DNA from: an uncultured Paracoccus sp.
GTDB taxonomy: Bacteria; Pseudomonadota; Alphaproteobacteria; Rhodobacterales; Rhodobacteraceae
Assembly (NCBI RefSeq): GCF_947487305.1
Contig: NZ_CANKWH010000018.1
Span: 1-58,792, forward strand
Length of the DNA: 58,792 nt
Direction: 5' to 3'
Positions 16,201-24,146 of the stretch are shown here, piece after piece. Every line of letters begins with the position of its first letter. Within the stretch, counting starts at the first letter, position 1. The notes beneath the pieces are model-generated. The model was given only the letters and a program-made list of their open reading frames with translations, did no database searches and was not told the origin of the DNA. A program made the position numbers and the translations under genes.

Positions 16201-16761
16201 TCCGGCCTCGCTGGCCGCCTCGGCCGCCATCAGCGCGCCGTTCTCGCCCGGATGCCGCTGCAATTCGACATAGAGCCGCGTCGGAAAGGCCGCCGCCAGC
16301 CGCTCGGCCAGCACCTCGGCATCCGCCATCTTGCCCTGCGCGACCAGTTGCCCCAGCGGACCCGTGGCGCCGCCCGTCAGCAGGATCAGCCCCTCGGCAT
16401 GGGCGCACAGCTCGTCCAGCATCACATGCGGCAAGCTGCCATCCTTGCGCAGGTAAAGGGCCGAATTCAGCGCCATCAGGTTCAGCCAGCCCGCCTGATT
16501 CTGCGCCAGCGCCACCACCGGGCCAGTCACTCCGGCCTCAAGCGTTAACTGGCAGCCGATGATCGGCTGCACGCCTGCATCCTTGGCCTTCACGCTGAAT
16601 TCCAGCGCCGCGAACATGGCGTTGGTGTCGGTCAGCGCGACCGCCGGCATGCCCTTCTCGGCCGCCAGCTTCGCCAGCTTGGCCACTGGGATCGCACCCT
16701 CCAGCAGCGAATGCTCGGAATGCGTGCGCAGGTGAATGAATCGGGGTGATTTATCGGGCAT
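13291..16761 (-). CDS. dnaE: DNA polymerase III alpha subunit
   Basis: The 1156-residue product has an N-terminal PHP domain (IHLRTHSEHSLLEGA), the C-family polymerase active-site segment PDFDIDFCMDRREEVI near residues 395-410, the helix-hairpin-helix region (YALGALKGVG, about 830), and a C-terminal OB domain. This is the replicative polymerase catalytic subunit. Length matches DnaE1 rather than the shorter error-prone DnaE2. ATG at 16761 is the clear start. It is divergent from the ABC transporter operon. Confidence 0.96.
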   Translation of the reverse strand: MPDKSPRFIHLRTHSEHSLLEGAIPVAKLAKLAAEKGMPAVALTDTNAMFAALEFSVKAKDAGVQPIIGCQLTLEAGVTGPVVALAQNQAGWLNLMALNSALYLRKDGSLPHVMLDELCAHAEGLILLTGGATGPLGQLVAQGKMADAEVLAERLAAAFPTRLYVELQRHPGENGALMAAEAASEAGLIRLAYDKALPLVATNDVYFPKPAMYEAHDALICIAEKAYVDQPQPRRRLTPQHYFKSAEEMAVLFADLPEALENTVEIARRCAFAVAKHPPILPRFAENEVEELRQQAKEGLAERLKVIPHAVSVADYEARLEFELGIIEQMGFPGYFLIVADFIKWAKDHDIPVGPGRGSGAGSLVAYALTITDLDPLRYSLLFERFLNPERVSMPDFDIDFCMDRREEVIRYVQEKYGSDKVGQIITFGALLSKAAVRDVGRVLQLPFGQVDRLSKMIPVEGVKPVSVTKARAEEPRLREAAKEEVVGRLLDYAEQLEGLYRNASTHAAGVVIGDRPLDRLVPLYRDPGSDMPATQFNMKWVEQAGLVKFDFLGLKTLTVIQNAVDLINGGGRPLHVAADGRELFQPPEGAVNQINAIPLDDKASYDLFASARTVAVFQVESSGMMDALRRMRPTCIEDIVALVALYRPGPMENIPTYCEVKNGLRELESLHPSIDHILAETQGIIVYQEQVMQIAQEMAGYSLGGADLLRRAMGKKIAEEMAKERPKFVDGAVAQGVEPKKAGEVFDLLEKFANYGFNKSHAAAYAVVSYQTAWLKANHPVEFMAAVMNCDIHLTDKLAIYKRECDRMGIEIVPPCVNRSAPKFTVQEGRIHYALGALKGVGLEAMRLIHEARGDKTFRDIHDFARRVDMRRVGKKALEGLARAGAFDLLDSNRARVLKSLDGLVAWSAAVQDQAASNQTSLFGGGEDLPPPRTPIAPVWLPTEKLGEEHKAIGFYLSGHPLDDYLPALKRKKVMTLAEIAAEAEGGPLVAMIAGTVSARQERKSAKGTPFAFVSLSDPTGLYEITCFSDLLTSSRDLLEPGENVVLQVKVEPAADQVKMLANSVQRLEDAVADAGAGALAVELAEVEAVPRVAEVLARIMDEIKAGPRSRGAIRLRVKDGARLVEIEVAGDMPVSTPARQALRAVPGVLDVVEE

Positions 16762-16854
16762 GGCGCGACACTATCCCTGACCTGTCCAACTGTGCAATTG
16801 CCTCACATGGGATTTCCGCGCTATCAAAACAATGATTTGACCAAGGGGACAAAT

Positions 16855-18375
16855 TTGGCAGAGACGGCGGTGTTCCGGGCCGAGAGGATCGGCAAATCCT
16901 ATCCCGGCGTTCGCGCCAATGACGACGTCTCCTTTGCCGTCGCCCCGGGCGAGATTCATGCGCTTCTGGGCGAGAACGGGGCCGGAAAATCCACGCTGGT
17001 CAAGATGATCTATGGCCTCGTCCGACCCGATGACGGGCAGATGTTCCTGATGGGCCAGCCGCATCACCCCGCCGATCCGCGGGCCGCCCGCGCTGCCGGC
17101 GTGGCGATGGTGTTCCAGCATTTCTCGCTGTTCGACGCACTGACCGTGGCCGAGAATATCGCGCTGGGGATGGAGAACCCGCCCCCGCGCCGCACCCTGT
17201 CCGATCGCATCACCCAGGTCAGCCACGAGTTCGGCCTGCCGCTGAATCCGGCGCGCCGCATCGCCACCCTGTCGGCGGGCGAGCGACAGCGGGTCGAGAT
17301 CATCCGTTGCCTGTTGCAGAACCCGCGCCTGCTGATCATGGACGAACCGACCTCGGTCCTGACCCCGCAAGAGGCGGAACTGCTGTTCGCGACCCTGCGC
17401 AAGCTGGCGGGTCAGGGCACGGCGATCCTTTATATCAGCCACAAGCTCGAGGAAATCCGCGCCCATTGCGACCGCGCCACCATCCTGCGCGGCGGCAAGG
17501 TGATGGGCAGCGCCGATCCCCGCGCCCATTCCGCCCGCGAACTGGCGGCGATGATGGTGGGCGGCCAGATGCGCGAGATCGACCGCTCGGGCCGGGTGGC
17601 TGGAGATGTGCTGCTGCAGATGGAAAATGTTTCCGCGCCTGCACCCTCGGCCGAAGGCACGGCGCTGAAAGGCATCTCGCTGGCCGTCCGGTCCGGCGAA
17701 ATCCTCGGCATCGGCGGGGTGGCCGGCAACGGACAGGAGGAATTGCTGTCGGTCCTCTCGGGCGAGGTGCTGACCCGCCCCGGTTCGGTCACACTGGAAG
17801 GCCGCGACCTGTCGCAGGCTGGCCCCGAGGCGCGGCGTCTGGCCGGGCTTCTGGCTGCGCCCGAGGATCGGCTGGGTCATGCGGCGGTGCCCGATTTCAG
17901 CCTGACCGACAACACGTTGCTGACCGCCGGCGGGCGCAAGGTGCTGGTGCGCAACGGCATGATCGACCATCGCGCCGCCCGCGCCTTTGCCGAAGAGGTC
18001 ATCAAGGGTTACGACGTGCGCACCCCCGGCCCCGGCACGGCAGCGCGGGCGCTGTCCGGCGGCAACCTGCAGAAATTCGTCATCGGCCGCGAAGTGATGC
18101 AGGCCCCGCGCGTCCTCGCGGTGAACCAGCCCACTTGGGGCGTCGATGCCGGGGCCGCCGCCGCCGTGCGCCAGTCGCTGCTGGACCTCGCCCGCGCGGG
18201 TGCCGGTGTCATCGTCATCTCTCAGGATCTGGACGAACTGATGGAGCTTTCCGACCGCTTCTGCGCCCTGAACGAAGGCCGCCTCAGCGATCCGCGCCCG
18301 ACCGAGGGGCTGACGCTGGATGAGATCGGGCTGATGCTGGGCGGGGCACATGGCATGGCCGAGGCGCAGATATGA
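16855..18375 (+). CDS. ABC transporter, double ATPase subunit (BMP/nucleoside type)
   Basis: The protein (506 residues) has two ABC domains like RbsA/YufO. The first has Walker A GENGAGKST (39-47), signature LSAGERQRV and Walker B LLIMDEPTS. The second has a degenerate P-loop GVAGNGQEEL and signature LSGGNLQKF. TTG at 16855 is preferred because AAGGGG sits 6 nt upstream. An ATG at 16807 and a GTG at 16792 are alternatives without a good site. It energises uptake with the two following permeases and the binding protein; ATGA overlap with the first permease. Confidence 0.92.
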   Translation: MAETAVFRAERIGKSYPGVRANDDVSFAVAPGEIHALLGENGAGKSTLVKMIYGLVRPDDGQMFLMGQPHHPADPRAARAAGVAMVFQHFSLFDALTVAENIALGMENPPPRRTLSDRITQVSHEFGLPLNPARRIATLSAGERQRVEIIRCLLQNPRLLIMDEPTSVLTPQEAELLFATLRKLAGQGTAILYISHKLEEIRAHCDRATILRGGKVMGSADPRAHSARELAAMMVGGQMREIDRSGRVAGDVLLQMENVSAPAPSAEGTALKGISLAVRSGEILGIGGVAGNGQEELLSVLSGEVLTRPGSVTLEGRDLSQAGPEARRLAGLLAAPEDRLGHAAVPDFSLTDNTLLTAGGRKVLVRNGMIDHRAARAFAEEVIKGYDVRTPGPGTAARALSGGNLQKFVIGREVMQAPRVLAVNQPTWGVDAGAAAAVRQSLLDLARAGAGVIVISQDLDELMELSDRFCALNEGRLSDPRPTEGLTLDEIGLMLGGAHGMAEAQI

Positions 18376-19448
18376 TGATGCTCATCCCCCGGACCGAGAC
18401 CTCGACCGGCTGGCAGATCGCCACCCCGATCATGGCGGTGCTGGCAACCATGATTACCGGCGGGTTGCTGTTCGCGATCATGGGCTATGACCCGGTCGCC
18501 GCCATCCGCACCATCTTCTGGGACCCGCTCTTCGGCCCGGCCGCCAGCTATTCCCGGCCGCAGCTTCTGGTGAAGGCCGGGCCGCTGATCCTGATCGCCT
18601 CGGGCCTTGCCATCGGCTTTCGCGCCGGAATCTGGAACATCGGGGCCGAGGGGCAATATATCATCGGCGGCATCTGCGGCGCGGCGGTGGCGCTGGCGGC
18701 CTATCCCGGCGAGCATTGGTGGCTGTTCCCCGCCATGATCGCGGCGGGCGCCTTCGGAGGCTGGGCCTGGGCGATGATCCCGGCGATGCTTCGCAACCGG
18801 TTCGGCGCATCCGAGATCCTCGTCTCGCTGATGCTGGTCTACGTGGCACAGAAGGTCGCCGCATGGATGGCCTTTGGACCCTTGAAGAACCCCGAGGGCT
18901 TCGGCTTTCCCGGCTCGCGCAACCTGCAGCAATATCCCTCGGCCTCGAACCCCGAACTGATTGCCGGGACCGGCGCGCATTGGGGCGTCTTTGCTGCCGC
19001 GCTGGCGGTGCTGGCGACCTGGGTGCTGATGAGCCGCCATATCCGCGGCTTCCACATTCGCGCCGCCGGCCTTGCCCCCCGCGCCGCCCGTTTCGCCGGG
19101 GTCCGGCCCGAAACACTGGTCGCCTTCTGCCTCGGCCTCTCGGGCGCGCTGGCCGGTCTGGCCGGCATCTTCGAGGCCGCCGGCCCTGCCGGCCAGATCA
19201 CCGACAGCTTCGGCTCGGGCTATGGCTTCACCGCGATCATCGTGGCCTTCCTGGGCCGGCTGAACCCGGTGGGCATCCTGCTGGCGGGCTTGCTTCTGGC
19301 GCTGACCTATATCGGCGGGGAACTGGCGCAGCTGACCATGCAGCTGCCCGCCGCGACGGTTCAGGTGTTCCAGGGGATGCTGCTGTTCTTCCTGCTGGGC
19401 TTTGACCTGCTCACGCGATTCCGCATCACCCGCGGGGTGCCGGCATGA
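18372..19448 (+). CDS. ABC transporter permease 1 (BMP/nucleoside type)
   Basis: The 358-residue membrane protein has about ten hydrophobic helices. The family motif FRAGIWNIGAEGQYIIGG is near residue 80, and a coupling region AAGLAPRAARFAGV contacts the ATPase. It resembles YufP/BPL-type permeases for purine nucleosides and related solutes. It overlaps the ATPase gene by 4 nt and the second permease by 4 nt, so the set is one coupled operon. Confidence 0.92.
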   Translation: MMMLIPRTETSTGWQIATPIMAVLATMITGGLLFAIMGYDPVAAIRTIFWDPLFGPAASYSRPQLLVKAGPLILIASGLAIGFRAGIWNIGAEGQYIIGGICGAAVALAAYPGEHWWLFPAMIAAGAFGGWAWAMIPAMLRNRFGASEILVSLMLVYVAQKVAAWMAFGPLKNPEGFGFPGSRNLQQYPSASNPELIAGTGAHWGVFAAALAVLATWVLMSRHIRGFHIRAAGLAPRAARFAGVRPETLVAFCLGLSGALAGLAGIFEAAGPAGQITDSFGSGYGFTAIIVAFLGRLNPVGILLAGLLLALTYIGGELAQLTMQLPAATVQVFQGMLLFFLLGFDLLTRFRITRGVPA

Positions 19449-20332
19449 TCGACCTGACCACGCTGATCCCGATGCTGATGGCGGCCTCGACGCCGATCCT
19501 GTTCGCCGCGCTTGGCGAGTTGATCGTGGAGCGCGCGGGCGTGCTGAACCTCGGCGTCGAGGGGATGATGATCGTCGGCGCGCTGGCTGGCTTTGCCACC
19601 GCCGTCGCCACCGGCAATCCCTATCTGGGCTTTGTTGCTGCCGCCGTCGCTGGCGCCGCTGTCTCGATGGTCTTCGCGCTGCTGACGCAGGTGCTTCTGG
19701 CCAACCAAGTCGCATCCGGGCTTGCCCTGACCATGTTCGGCCTCGGCCTCGCGGCGCTGTTCGGCAAGGCCTATGAGGGGATCAAGGCACCCGCCATGGG
19801 GCCGGGGCCGCTGGGGCTCAACTGGATCGTCTGGCTGGGCCTCGCCTCGGTCCCCGCGATCTGGTGGTTCCTCAATCGCACGCGGCCTGGGCTGATTCTG
19901 CGCGGCGTGGGCGAAAACCATGATGCCGCCCATGGTCTCGGCCATCCGGTGCGCCGGGTCCGCACCGGTGCCATCGCCTTCGGCGGCGCCATGGCCGGGA
20001 TCGGCGGGGCGTTCATCTCGATCGCCATCGTGCTGCAATGGACGGAAGGCATGACCGCCGGGGCCGGCTGGATCGCGCTGGCGATCGTCGTCTTCTCGAA
20101 CTGGACCGCGCCCGGCGTGCTGGCGGGTGCGTGGCTTTTCGGCGGCGTCACCGTGCTGCAACTTCGGCTGCAGGCGGCGGGGGTCGCGGTGCCGGTGCAG
20201 CTGCTCAGCATGGCGCCTTACCTCGCCACCATCCTTGTCCTCGTCCTCATTTCCGCCCGGCAGAAATTCAGCCGCCGCGCGGGGCTTGGCGCGCCCGGAT
20301 CTTTGGGCCAGAATTTCCACGCACTGCGCTGA
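19445..20332 (+). CDS. ABC transporter permease 2 (BMP/nucleoside type)
   Basis: The 295-residue polytopic protein has the typical N-terminal signature FAALGELIVERAGVLNLGVE and a coupling segment VGENHDAAHGLG. It resembles the YufQ-like second permease. It partners with permease 1 to form the membrane channel. The gap to the binding-protein gene is 26 nt and contains its Shine-Dalgarno. The substrate is likely a purine nucleoside or base, inferred from family. Confidence 0.92.
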   Translation: MIDLTTLIPMLMAASTPILFAALGELIVERAGVLNLGVEGMMIVGALAGFATAVATGNPYLGFVAAAVAGAAVSMVFALLTQVLLANQVASGLALTMFGLGLAALFGKAYEGIKAPAMGPGPLGLNWIVWLGLASVPAIWWFLNRTRPGLILRGVGENHDAAHGLGHPVRRVRTGAIAFGGAMAGIGGAFISIAIVLQWTEGMTAGAGWIALAIVVFSNWTAPGVLAGAWLFGGVTVLQLRLQAAGVAVPVQLLSMAPYLATILVLVLISARQKFSRRAGLGAPGSLGQNFHALR

Positions 20333-20358
20333 GACGCAGAACCAACAGGAGAAAGACC

Positions 20359-21438
20359 ATGAAACGCAGACAACTTCTGGCCTCGGCCGCCGCCCTTGGC
20401 GCCATGTCGCTGGCCATTCCGGCCTTCGCGCAGGATGAGAAGCTGAAGGTCGGCTTCATCTATGTCGGCCCCGTGGGCGATGGCGGCTGGACCTATCAGC
20501 ACGATCTCGGCCGGCAGGCGATCGAGGCCGAATATGGCGACAAGATCGAGACCACCTTCATCGAAAGCGTGCCCGAGGGCGCCGATGCCGAACGCGCGCT
20601 GACCCAGCTGGCGCTGGCCGGCAACAAGCTGATCTTCGCCACCAGCTTCGGCTTCATGGATGCGGTTGTGAACGTCGCCGCCAAGTTCCCGGACGTGAAA
20701 TTCGAGCACGCCACCGGCTACAAGCGCGCCGACAACGTCGCCACCTATGACGCGCGCTTCTACGAAGGCCGCGCCGTCATCGGCACCATCGCCGGGCGCA
20801 TGACCAAGTCGAACAAGATCGGCTATATCGGCAGCTTCCCGATCCCCGAAGTCATTCAGGGCATCAACTCGGCCTATATCCACGCGAAGAAGGTCAACCC
20901 CGATGTCGAGATGAAGGTCGTCTGGGTCTATAGCTGGTTCGATCCCGCGAAAGAGGCCGATGCCGCCGCCGCACTGATCGCCGAGGGCGTCGATGTGTTC
21001 ATGCAGCACACCGATTCCACCGCGCCGCTGGCCAAGGCGCAGGAGGCCGGGGCGCTCGGCTTTGGTCAGGCCTCCGACATGGCGAATTTCGCGCCCTCGC
21101 CGCGGATCTCGTCGATCATCGACAACTGGGCGCCCTATTACATCAAGCGCGTCGGCGCGGCGCTGGATGGCAGCTGGAAGTCCGAAGGCACCTGGGCCGG
21201 GATCGGCGATGGCGAGGTGGTGATCGGCGAGATCACCGAAACCGTGCCCGCCGAGGTCAAGGCCGAGGCCGAGGCGCTGCGCGACCAGATCGCCTCGGGC
21301 GCCTATCACCCCTTCACCGGCCCGCTGAAAAAGGCCGATGGCAGCGACTGGCTGGCCGAAGGCGCGGTGGCATCGGACGAGGAGCTGTCGGGAATGAACT
21401 TCTTCGTCGAAGGCATCACCGCGCAGATTCCGCAGTAA
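20359..21438 (+). CDS. BMP family periplasmic substrate-binding protein
   Basis: The 359-residue product has a signal peptide MKRRQLLASAAALGAMSLAI with cleavage after AFA (about 24). The mature start KLKVGFIYVGPVGDGGWTY is typical of Bmp/Med lipoprotein-like binding proteins, although no lipobox is seen. ATG at 20359 follows AGGAGAAAG. It would capture solute in the periplasm and deliver it to the two permeases upstream. A strong terminator follows the gene. Confidence 0.93.
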   Translation: MKRRQLLASAAALGAMSLAIPAFAQDEKLKVGFIYVGPVGDGGWTYQHDLGRQAIEAEYGDKIETTFIESVPEGADAERALTQLALAGNKLIFATSFGFMDAVVNVAAKFPDVKFEHATGYKRADNVATYDARFYEGRAVIGTIAGRMTKSNKIGYIGSFPIPEVIQGINSAYIHAKKVNPDVEMKVVWVYSWFDPAKEADAAAALIAEGVDVFMQHTDSTAPLAKAQEAGALGFGQASDMANFAPSPRISSIIDNWAPYYIKRVGAALDGSWKSEGTWAGIGDGEVVIGEITETVPAEVKAEAEALRDQIASGAYHPFTGPLKKADGSDWLAEGAVASDEELSGMNFFVEGITAQIPQ

Positions 21439-21461
21439 GCTGCGGTTCCCGAGAAGATCGA

Positions 21462-21488
21462 CGCCCCGCCTTTGCGGCGGGGCGTTTT
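21462..21488 (+). terminator. Intrinsic terminator of the BMP ABC transporter operon
   Basis: CGCCCCGCC (21462-21470) and GGCGGGGCG (21476-21484) form a perfect 9-bp stem with a 5-nt loop, followed by TTTT. It starts 24 nt after the binding-protein stop. Confidence 0.88.
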
Positions 21489-21500
21489 CGTTGAGGCAGA

Positions 21501-21633
21501 GGGCCAGCGCCGGCCCGTGGGTTGGCATCGGGGCGGATCGCCGGTGCGCTTTATGGCACCAAGCCCCTCTCCTGCCTGAACTCGGGACTGACGCATCCAA
21601 GCGCCAGCCCGCCGGACGGGCCGGCGCTGGCCC
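21501..21633. repeat. 133-bp segment framed by an 18-bp perfect inverted repeat
   Basis: GGGCCAGCGCCGGCCCGT (21501-21518) and its exact complement ACGGGCCGGCGCTGGCCC (21616-21633) enclose 97 nt. An internal GGTGC/GCACC stem is also visible near 21542-21563. No convincing gene lies inside. It sits between the transporter terminator and the convergent acetyltransferase gene. It could be a structured RNA, a small palindromic mobile element or a transcription barrier. Confidence 0.6.
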
Positions 21634-21671
21634 GGGCCGCTGGCGCGGCGCATCCGGGCCGGGCGCATCGC

Positions 21672-22805
21672 TTACCCCCTTCGGAACGGCCCCCAATCCG
21701 CGATCTCCGCAATCTCTGCGCCCACCGCGCTGCGCTCCTGATCCAGATACTGCGCCAAGGCGCGCAGAAACCCCGGGTCCTGCACCCAATGCAGAGAATG
21801 GATCTCGACCGGCAGATAGCCCCGCGCCAGCTTGTGTTCGCCCTGCGCCCCGGCCTCGACCCGCGCCAGACCCTGTGCGATGGCGAAGTCGATGGCCTGA
21901 TGATAGCAAAGCTCGAAATGCAGGAAGGGGTGATCCTCGACGCAGCCCCAATAGCGGCCATAGACCGTATCCGCACCGATGAAGTTCAGCGCCCCGGCGA
22001 TGGGCCTGCCCTCGCGCTCGGCCAGAACCAGCAAGATATCGTCGCGCATGGTCTGATGGATCTGGTCGAAGAAGGCGCGGGTCAGGTAGGGCCGGCCCCA
22101 TTTGCGGCTGCCGGTATCCTGATAGAAGCGCCAGAAGGCATCCCAATGCTCGGGCTGGATCTGGTCGCCGGTCAGCTGCCGGATGGTGCCGCCAAAGCCC
22201 TGCGCCCGCTCGCGTTCCTTCCGCAGTGCCTTGCGCTTGCGAGAGGACAGATCGGCCAGAAAGGCGTCGTAATCGGCGTAGTCCCGGTTCACCCAATGAT
22301 ATTGCTGGGTGGTGCGCGGCAGGAATCCGGCCTCGGCGCCCAGTTCCGCCTCGCCCTCGGTGCAAAAGGTCACATGCACGCCCGAGGCCCCCACCCGCTC
22401 GGCAATCTGCGCCATGCCGGCCAGCAGCGCCTGTTTCACCCCCGGATCGGGCGACAAGAGGCGCGGGCCGGTGGCCGGAGTGAAGGGCACGGCGCATTGC
22501 AGCTTGGGGTAATAGTGACCGCCCGCGTGCTCATAGGCATCGGCCCAGGCATGGTCGAAGATGTATTCGCCCTGGCTGTGTGACTTGGCATAAAGGGGCG
22601 CCACCCCGATCAGCGCGCCGTCCCGTCGAGCCGCCAGATGCAGCGGCTGCCAGCCGGTGCCGCGCCCGACCGAACCCGAGGCTTCCAGCGCATGCAGGAA
22701 CCGGTGCGAGGTAAAGGGATGCGGGCCGGCCAGCCGGTCCCAGTCTTCCGCCGGGATCGTGCTGATGTCGGAATGGGTCTCGATGCTGATCGCGTCACTG
22801 CTCAT
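21672..22805 (-). CDS. GNAT/FemAB-like N-acyltransferase (DUF482-like)
   Basis: The 377-residue protein resembles the family annotated as GNAT or peptidogalycan-biosynthesis-like proteins. Features are HPFTSHRFLHALEASGSVGRG at the N-terminus, SRKRKALRKERERA in the middle and GVEDHPFLHFELCYHQAIDFAI near the C-terminus. These proteins have tandem GNAT-like folds related to FemAB aminoacyl transferases; the acceptor is unknown. It is probably cytosolic, with no signal peptide. The start at 22805 is the only well-placed ATG. It shares strand with the downstream-oriented AAC(3)-like gene, 75 nt away. Confidence 0.82.
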   Translation of the reverse strand: MSSDAISIETHSDISTIPAEDWDRLAGPHPFTSHRFLHALEASGSVGRGTGWQPLHLAARRDGALIGVAPLYAKSHSQGEYIFDHAWADAYEHAGGHYYPKLQCAVPFTPATGPRLLSPDPGVKQALLAGMAQIAERVGASGVHVTFCTEGEAELGAEAGFLPRTTQQYHWVNRDYADYDAFLADLSSRKRKALRKERERAQGFGGTIRQLTGDQIQPEHWDAFWRFYQDTGSRKWGRPYLTRAFFDQIHQTMRDDILLVLAEREGRPIAGALNFIGADTVYGRYWGCVEDHPFLHFELCYHQAIDFAIAQGLARVEAGAQGEHKLARGYLPVEIHSLHWVQDPGFLRALAQYLDQERSAVGAEIAEIADWGPFRRG

Positions 22806-22880
22806 GCGCCCAGAGATAAGGCGGGAATCCGGGATTGTCAGGGGGCAGCGTCTGCACGGGCTGGTGAGCGGTGGCCCGCG

Positions 22881-23342
22881 TCAGTCGGGGGCGATGTCGA
22901 AATGCAGCACGTCCTCGCGCTCTCCAAGCCCGGTGTAAAGCGCGATGGCCGGATCGTCGCCGTGATCGGCCTGCACGTAGATCACCCAAGCGCCGCGCGC
23001 GCGGGCGATCTGGCGCAGATGCTCGATCAGCGCGGTGGCGATGCCCTGACGGCGATGGTCCGCGCTGACGGCGAGGTCATAGATATAGATCTCGCTGCGG
23101 CGCTGCTCGAGCTTTGGCAGGTCATAGGCGACCAGCCCGCCGGTCACTGTCCCGCCCTCTTCCGCGATCAGAACGATGGCCTGCCCGCGCGTCAGCAACT
23201 CCGACAGATAGGCGTCATCGGGCGGGTTCGCCTGATAGCTGCCGGGATCGTCAAAGACCTGTGCGAAGAGCCGGTTCAGCGCCCGCGCCCGTGGCAGGTC
23301 CTCGGGGCCGAGCTGGCGGATGGTGATCGGTGCGTAGGACAT
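22881..23342 (-). CDS. AAC(3)-I-like aminoglycoside N-acetyltransferase (GNAT)
   Basis: The 153-residue GNAT enzyme closely matches the remembered sequence of AAC(3)-I gentamicin acetyltransferases. Shared blocks are RSEIYIYDLAVS, HRRQGIATALI, VIYVQADHGDDPAIALY and a C-terminus LHFDIAPD. The HRRQGIA segment is the acetyl-CoA pyrophosphate loop. If active, it would acetylate the 3-amino group of 2-deoxystreptamine. The housekeeping setting, without integron or transposon marks nearby, suggests an intrinsic chromosomal gene, and resistance is not proven. Start ATG at 23342. Confidence 0.82.
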   Translation of the reverse strand: MSYAPITIRQLGPEDLPRARALNRLFAQVFDDPGSYQANPPDDAYLSELLTRGQAIVLIAEEGGTVTGGLVAYDLPKLEQRRSEIYIYDLAVSADHRRQGIATALIEHLRQIARARGAWVIYVQADHGDDPAIALYTGLGEREDVLHFDIAPD

Positions 23343-23460
23343 GGTCCCAGACTAATCCGACCGATCGGTTCGGCCAAGTTCCGCTGGGGTTTTCGCGCCC
23401 CCGATGACAGTTTTTGCCGCCCGTGCAACCATCGCCCGGATCGGCAACAGGGGCAGCGTC

Positions 23461-23862
23461 ATGAGTGATGAACTTCGCGGAAGCTGCCATTGCGGCGGGC
23501 TGACCTGGGTGTTTCGCGGCCAGCCCGAGGCGGCGACGATCTGCAACTGCACTCTCTGCCGTCGCTATGGTGTGCTTTGGGCCTATGATATCGAGGGCAA
23601 GCGGATCGAGGTGCAGGGCCGCAACATGGCCTATATCTGGGGCAGCGAGTCGATCGGCTTTCATTTCTGCCCCGATTGCGGCTGCGTCGCCTATTGGCGC
23701 GCCCTCGCCCCGCCCGAGGATGGGCGGCGGCGGATCGCGGTGAACTTGCGGCTGGCCGAGCCAGAGGCAGTCGAGGCGATCCCGCTCTATCGCTTCGACG
23801 GGTTCGACAGTTTCGACGACCTGCCGCCCGATGGCAGCTGCGTTCGGGACAGATGGTTCTGA
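23461..23862 (+). CDS. GFA family zinc-binding protein
   Basis: The 133-residue product has the cysteine layout of the Gfa (glutathione-dependent formaldehyde-activating enzyme-like) fold: Cys9, Cys11, Cys28, Cys30, Cys33, Cys70, Cys73 and Cys75. These would bind two zinc ions. Most GFA-family members have no proven formaldehyde role, so substrate and function are unknown. ATG at 23461 is chosen because the first conserved block GSCHCGG follows closely. It is divergent from the AAC(3)-like gene. Confidence 0.85.
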   Translation: MSDELRGSCHCGGLTWVFRGQPEAATICNCTLCRRYGVLWAYDIEGKRIEVQGRNMAYIWGSESIGFHFCPDCGCVAYWRALAPPEDGRRRIAVNLRLAEPEAVEAIPLYRFDGFDSFDDLPPDGSCVRDRWF

Positions 23863-24146
23863 TTTGAGCCAGTTGCCGGCTTGACTTTTGACACGTCATG
23901 CCCCAGATGACCCAAGTTCGCTGCGCCGCCGCGTGAGCCGGCAGCGCCCATTTCTCCGCCAGATCGCGGACGGGCGCATCAGCGACAAGATATCCCGGTT
24001 CCCATCACGCAGGGTTCTAGACGCAGGGTTCGAATGCGCCGAAGCGCCGCCCCTTGCGATAACCCGTGCGCAGATTGCCCCTGGCAAACTGTCCGATCTC
24101 GACATGCCCCCGGCCTCCTGCCGTGATTGGGGCGAAAGGAATAATT
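23863..24146 (+). other. 284-nt leader upstream of the DEAD-box helicase gene
   Basis: No supported gene lies here. An 11-nt direct repeat ACGCAGGGTTC occurs at 24007-24017 and 24021-24031. The second copy runs into GGTTCGAAT, a T-loop-like string, but no tRNA folds. The region ends with AAAGGA at 24135-24140, the helicase Shine-Dalgarno. RNA helicase genes often have long regulated leaders; that is the only functional hint. Confidence 0.4.

Noticed and set aside
13252..16548. 1098-residue open frame antisense to dnaE
   Set aside because: Low-complexity Arg/His/Gln composition expected of a GC-rich shadow; dnaE is unmistakable on the other strand.
16792..16854. Longer N-terminus for the ABC ATPase (GTG 16792 or ATG 16807)
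   Set aside because: No Shine-Dalgarno there, and AAGGGG is ideally placed for TTG 16855.
24021..24040. tRNA-like GGTTCGAAT string before the helicase gene
   Set aside because: Flanking bases do not pair as a T-arm and no cloverleaf can be drawn.
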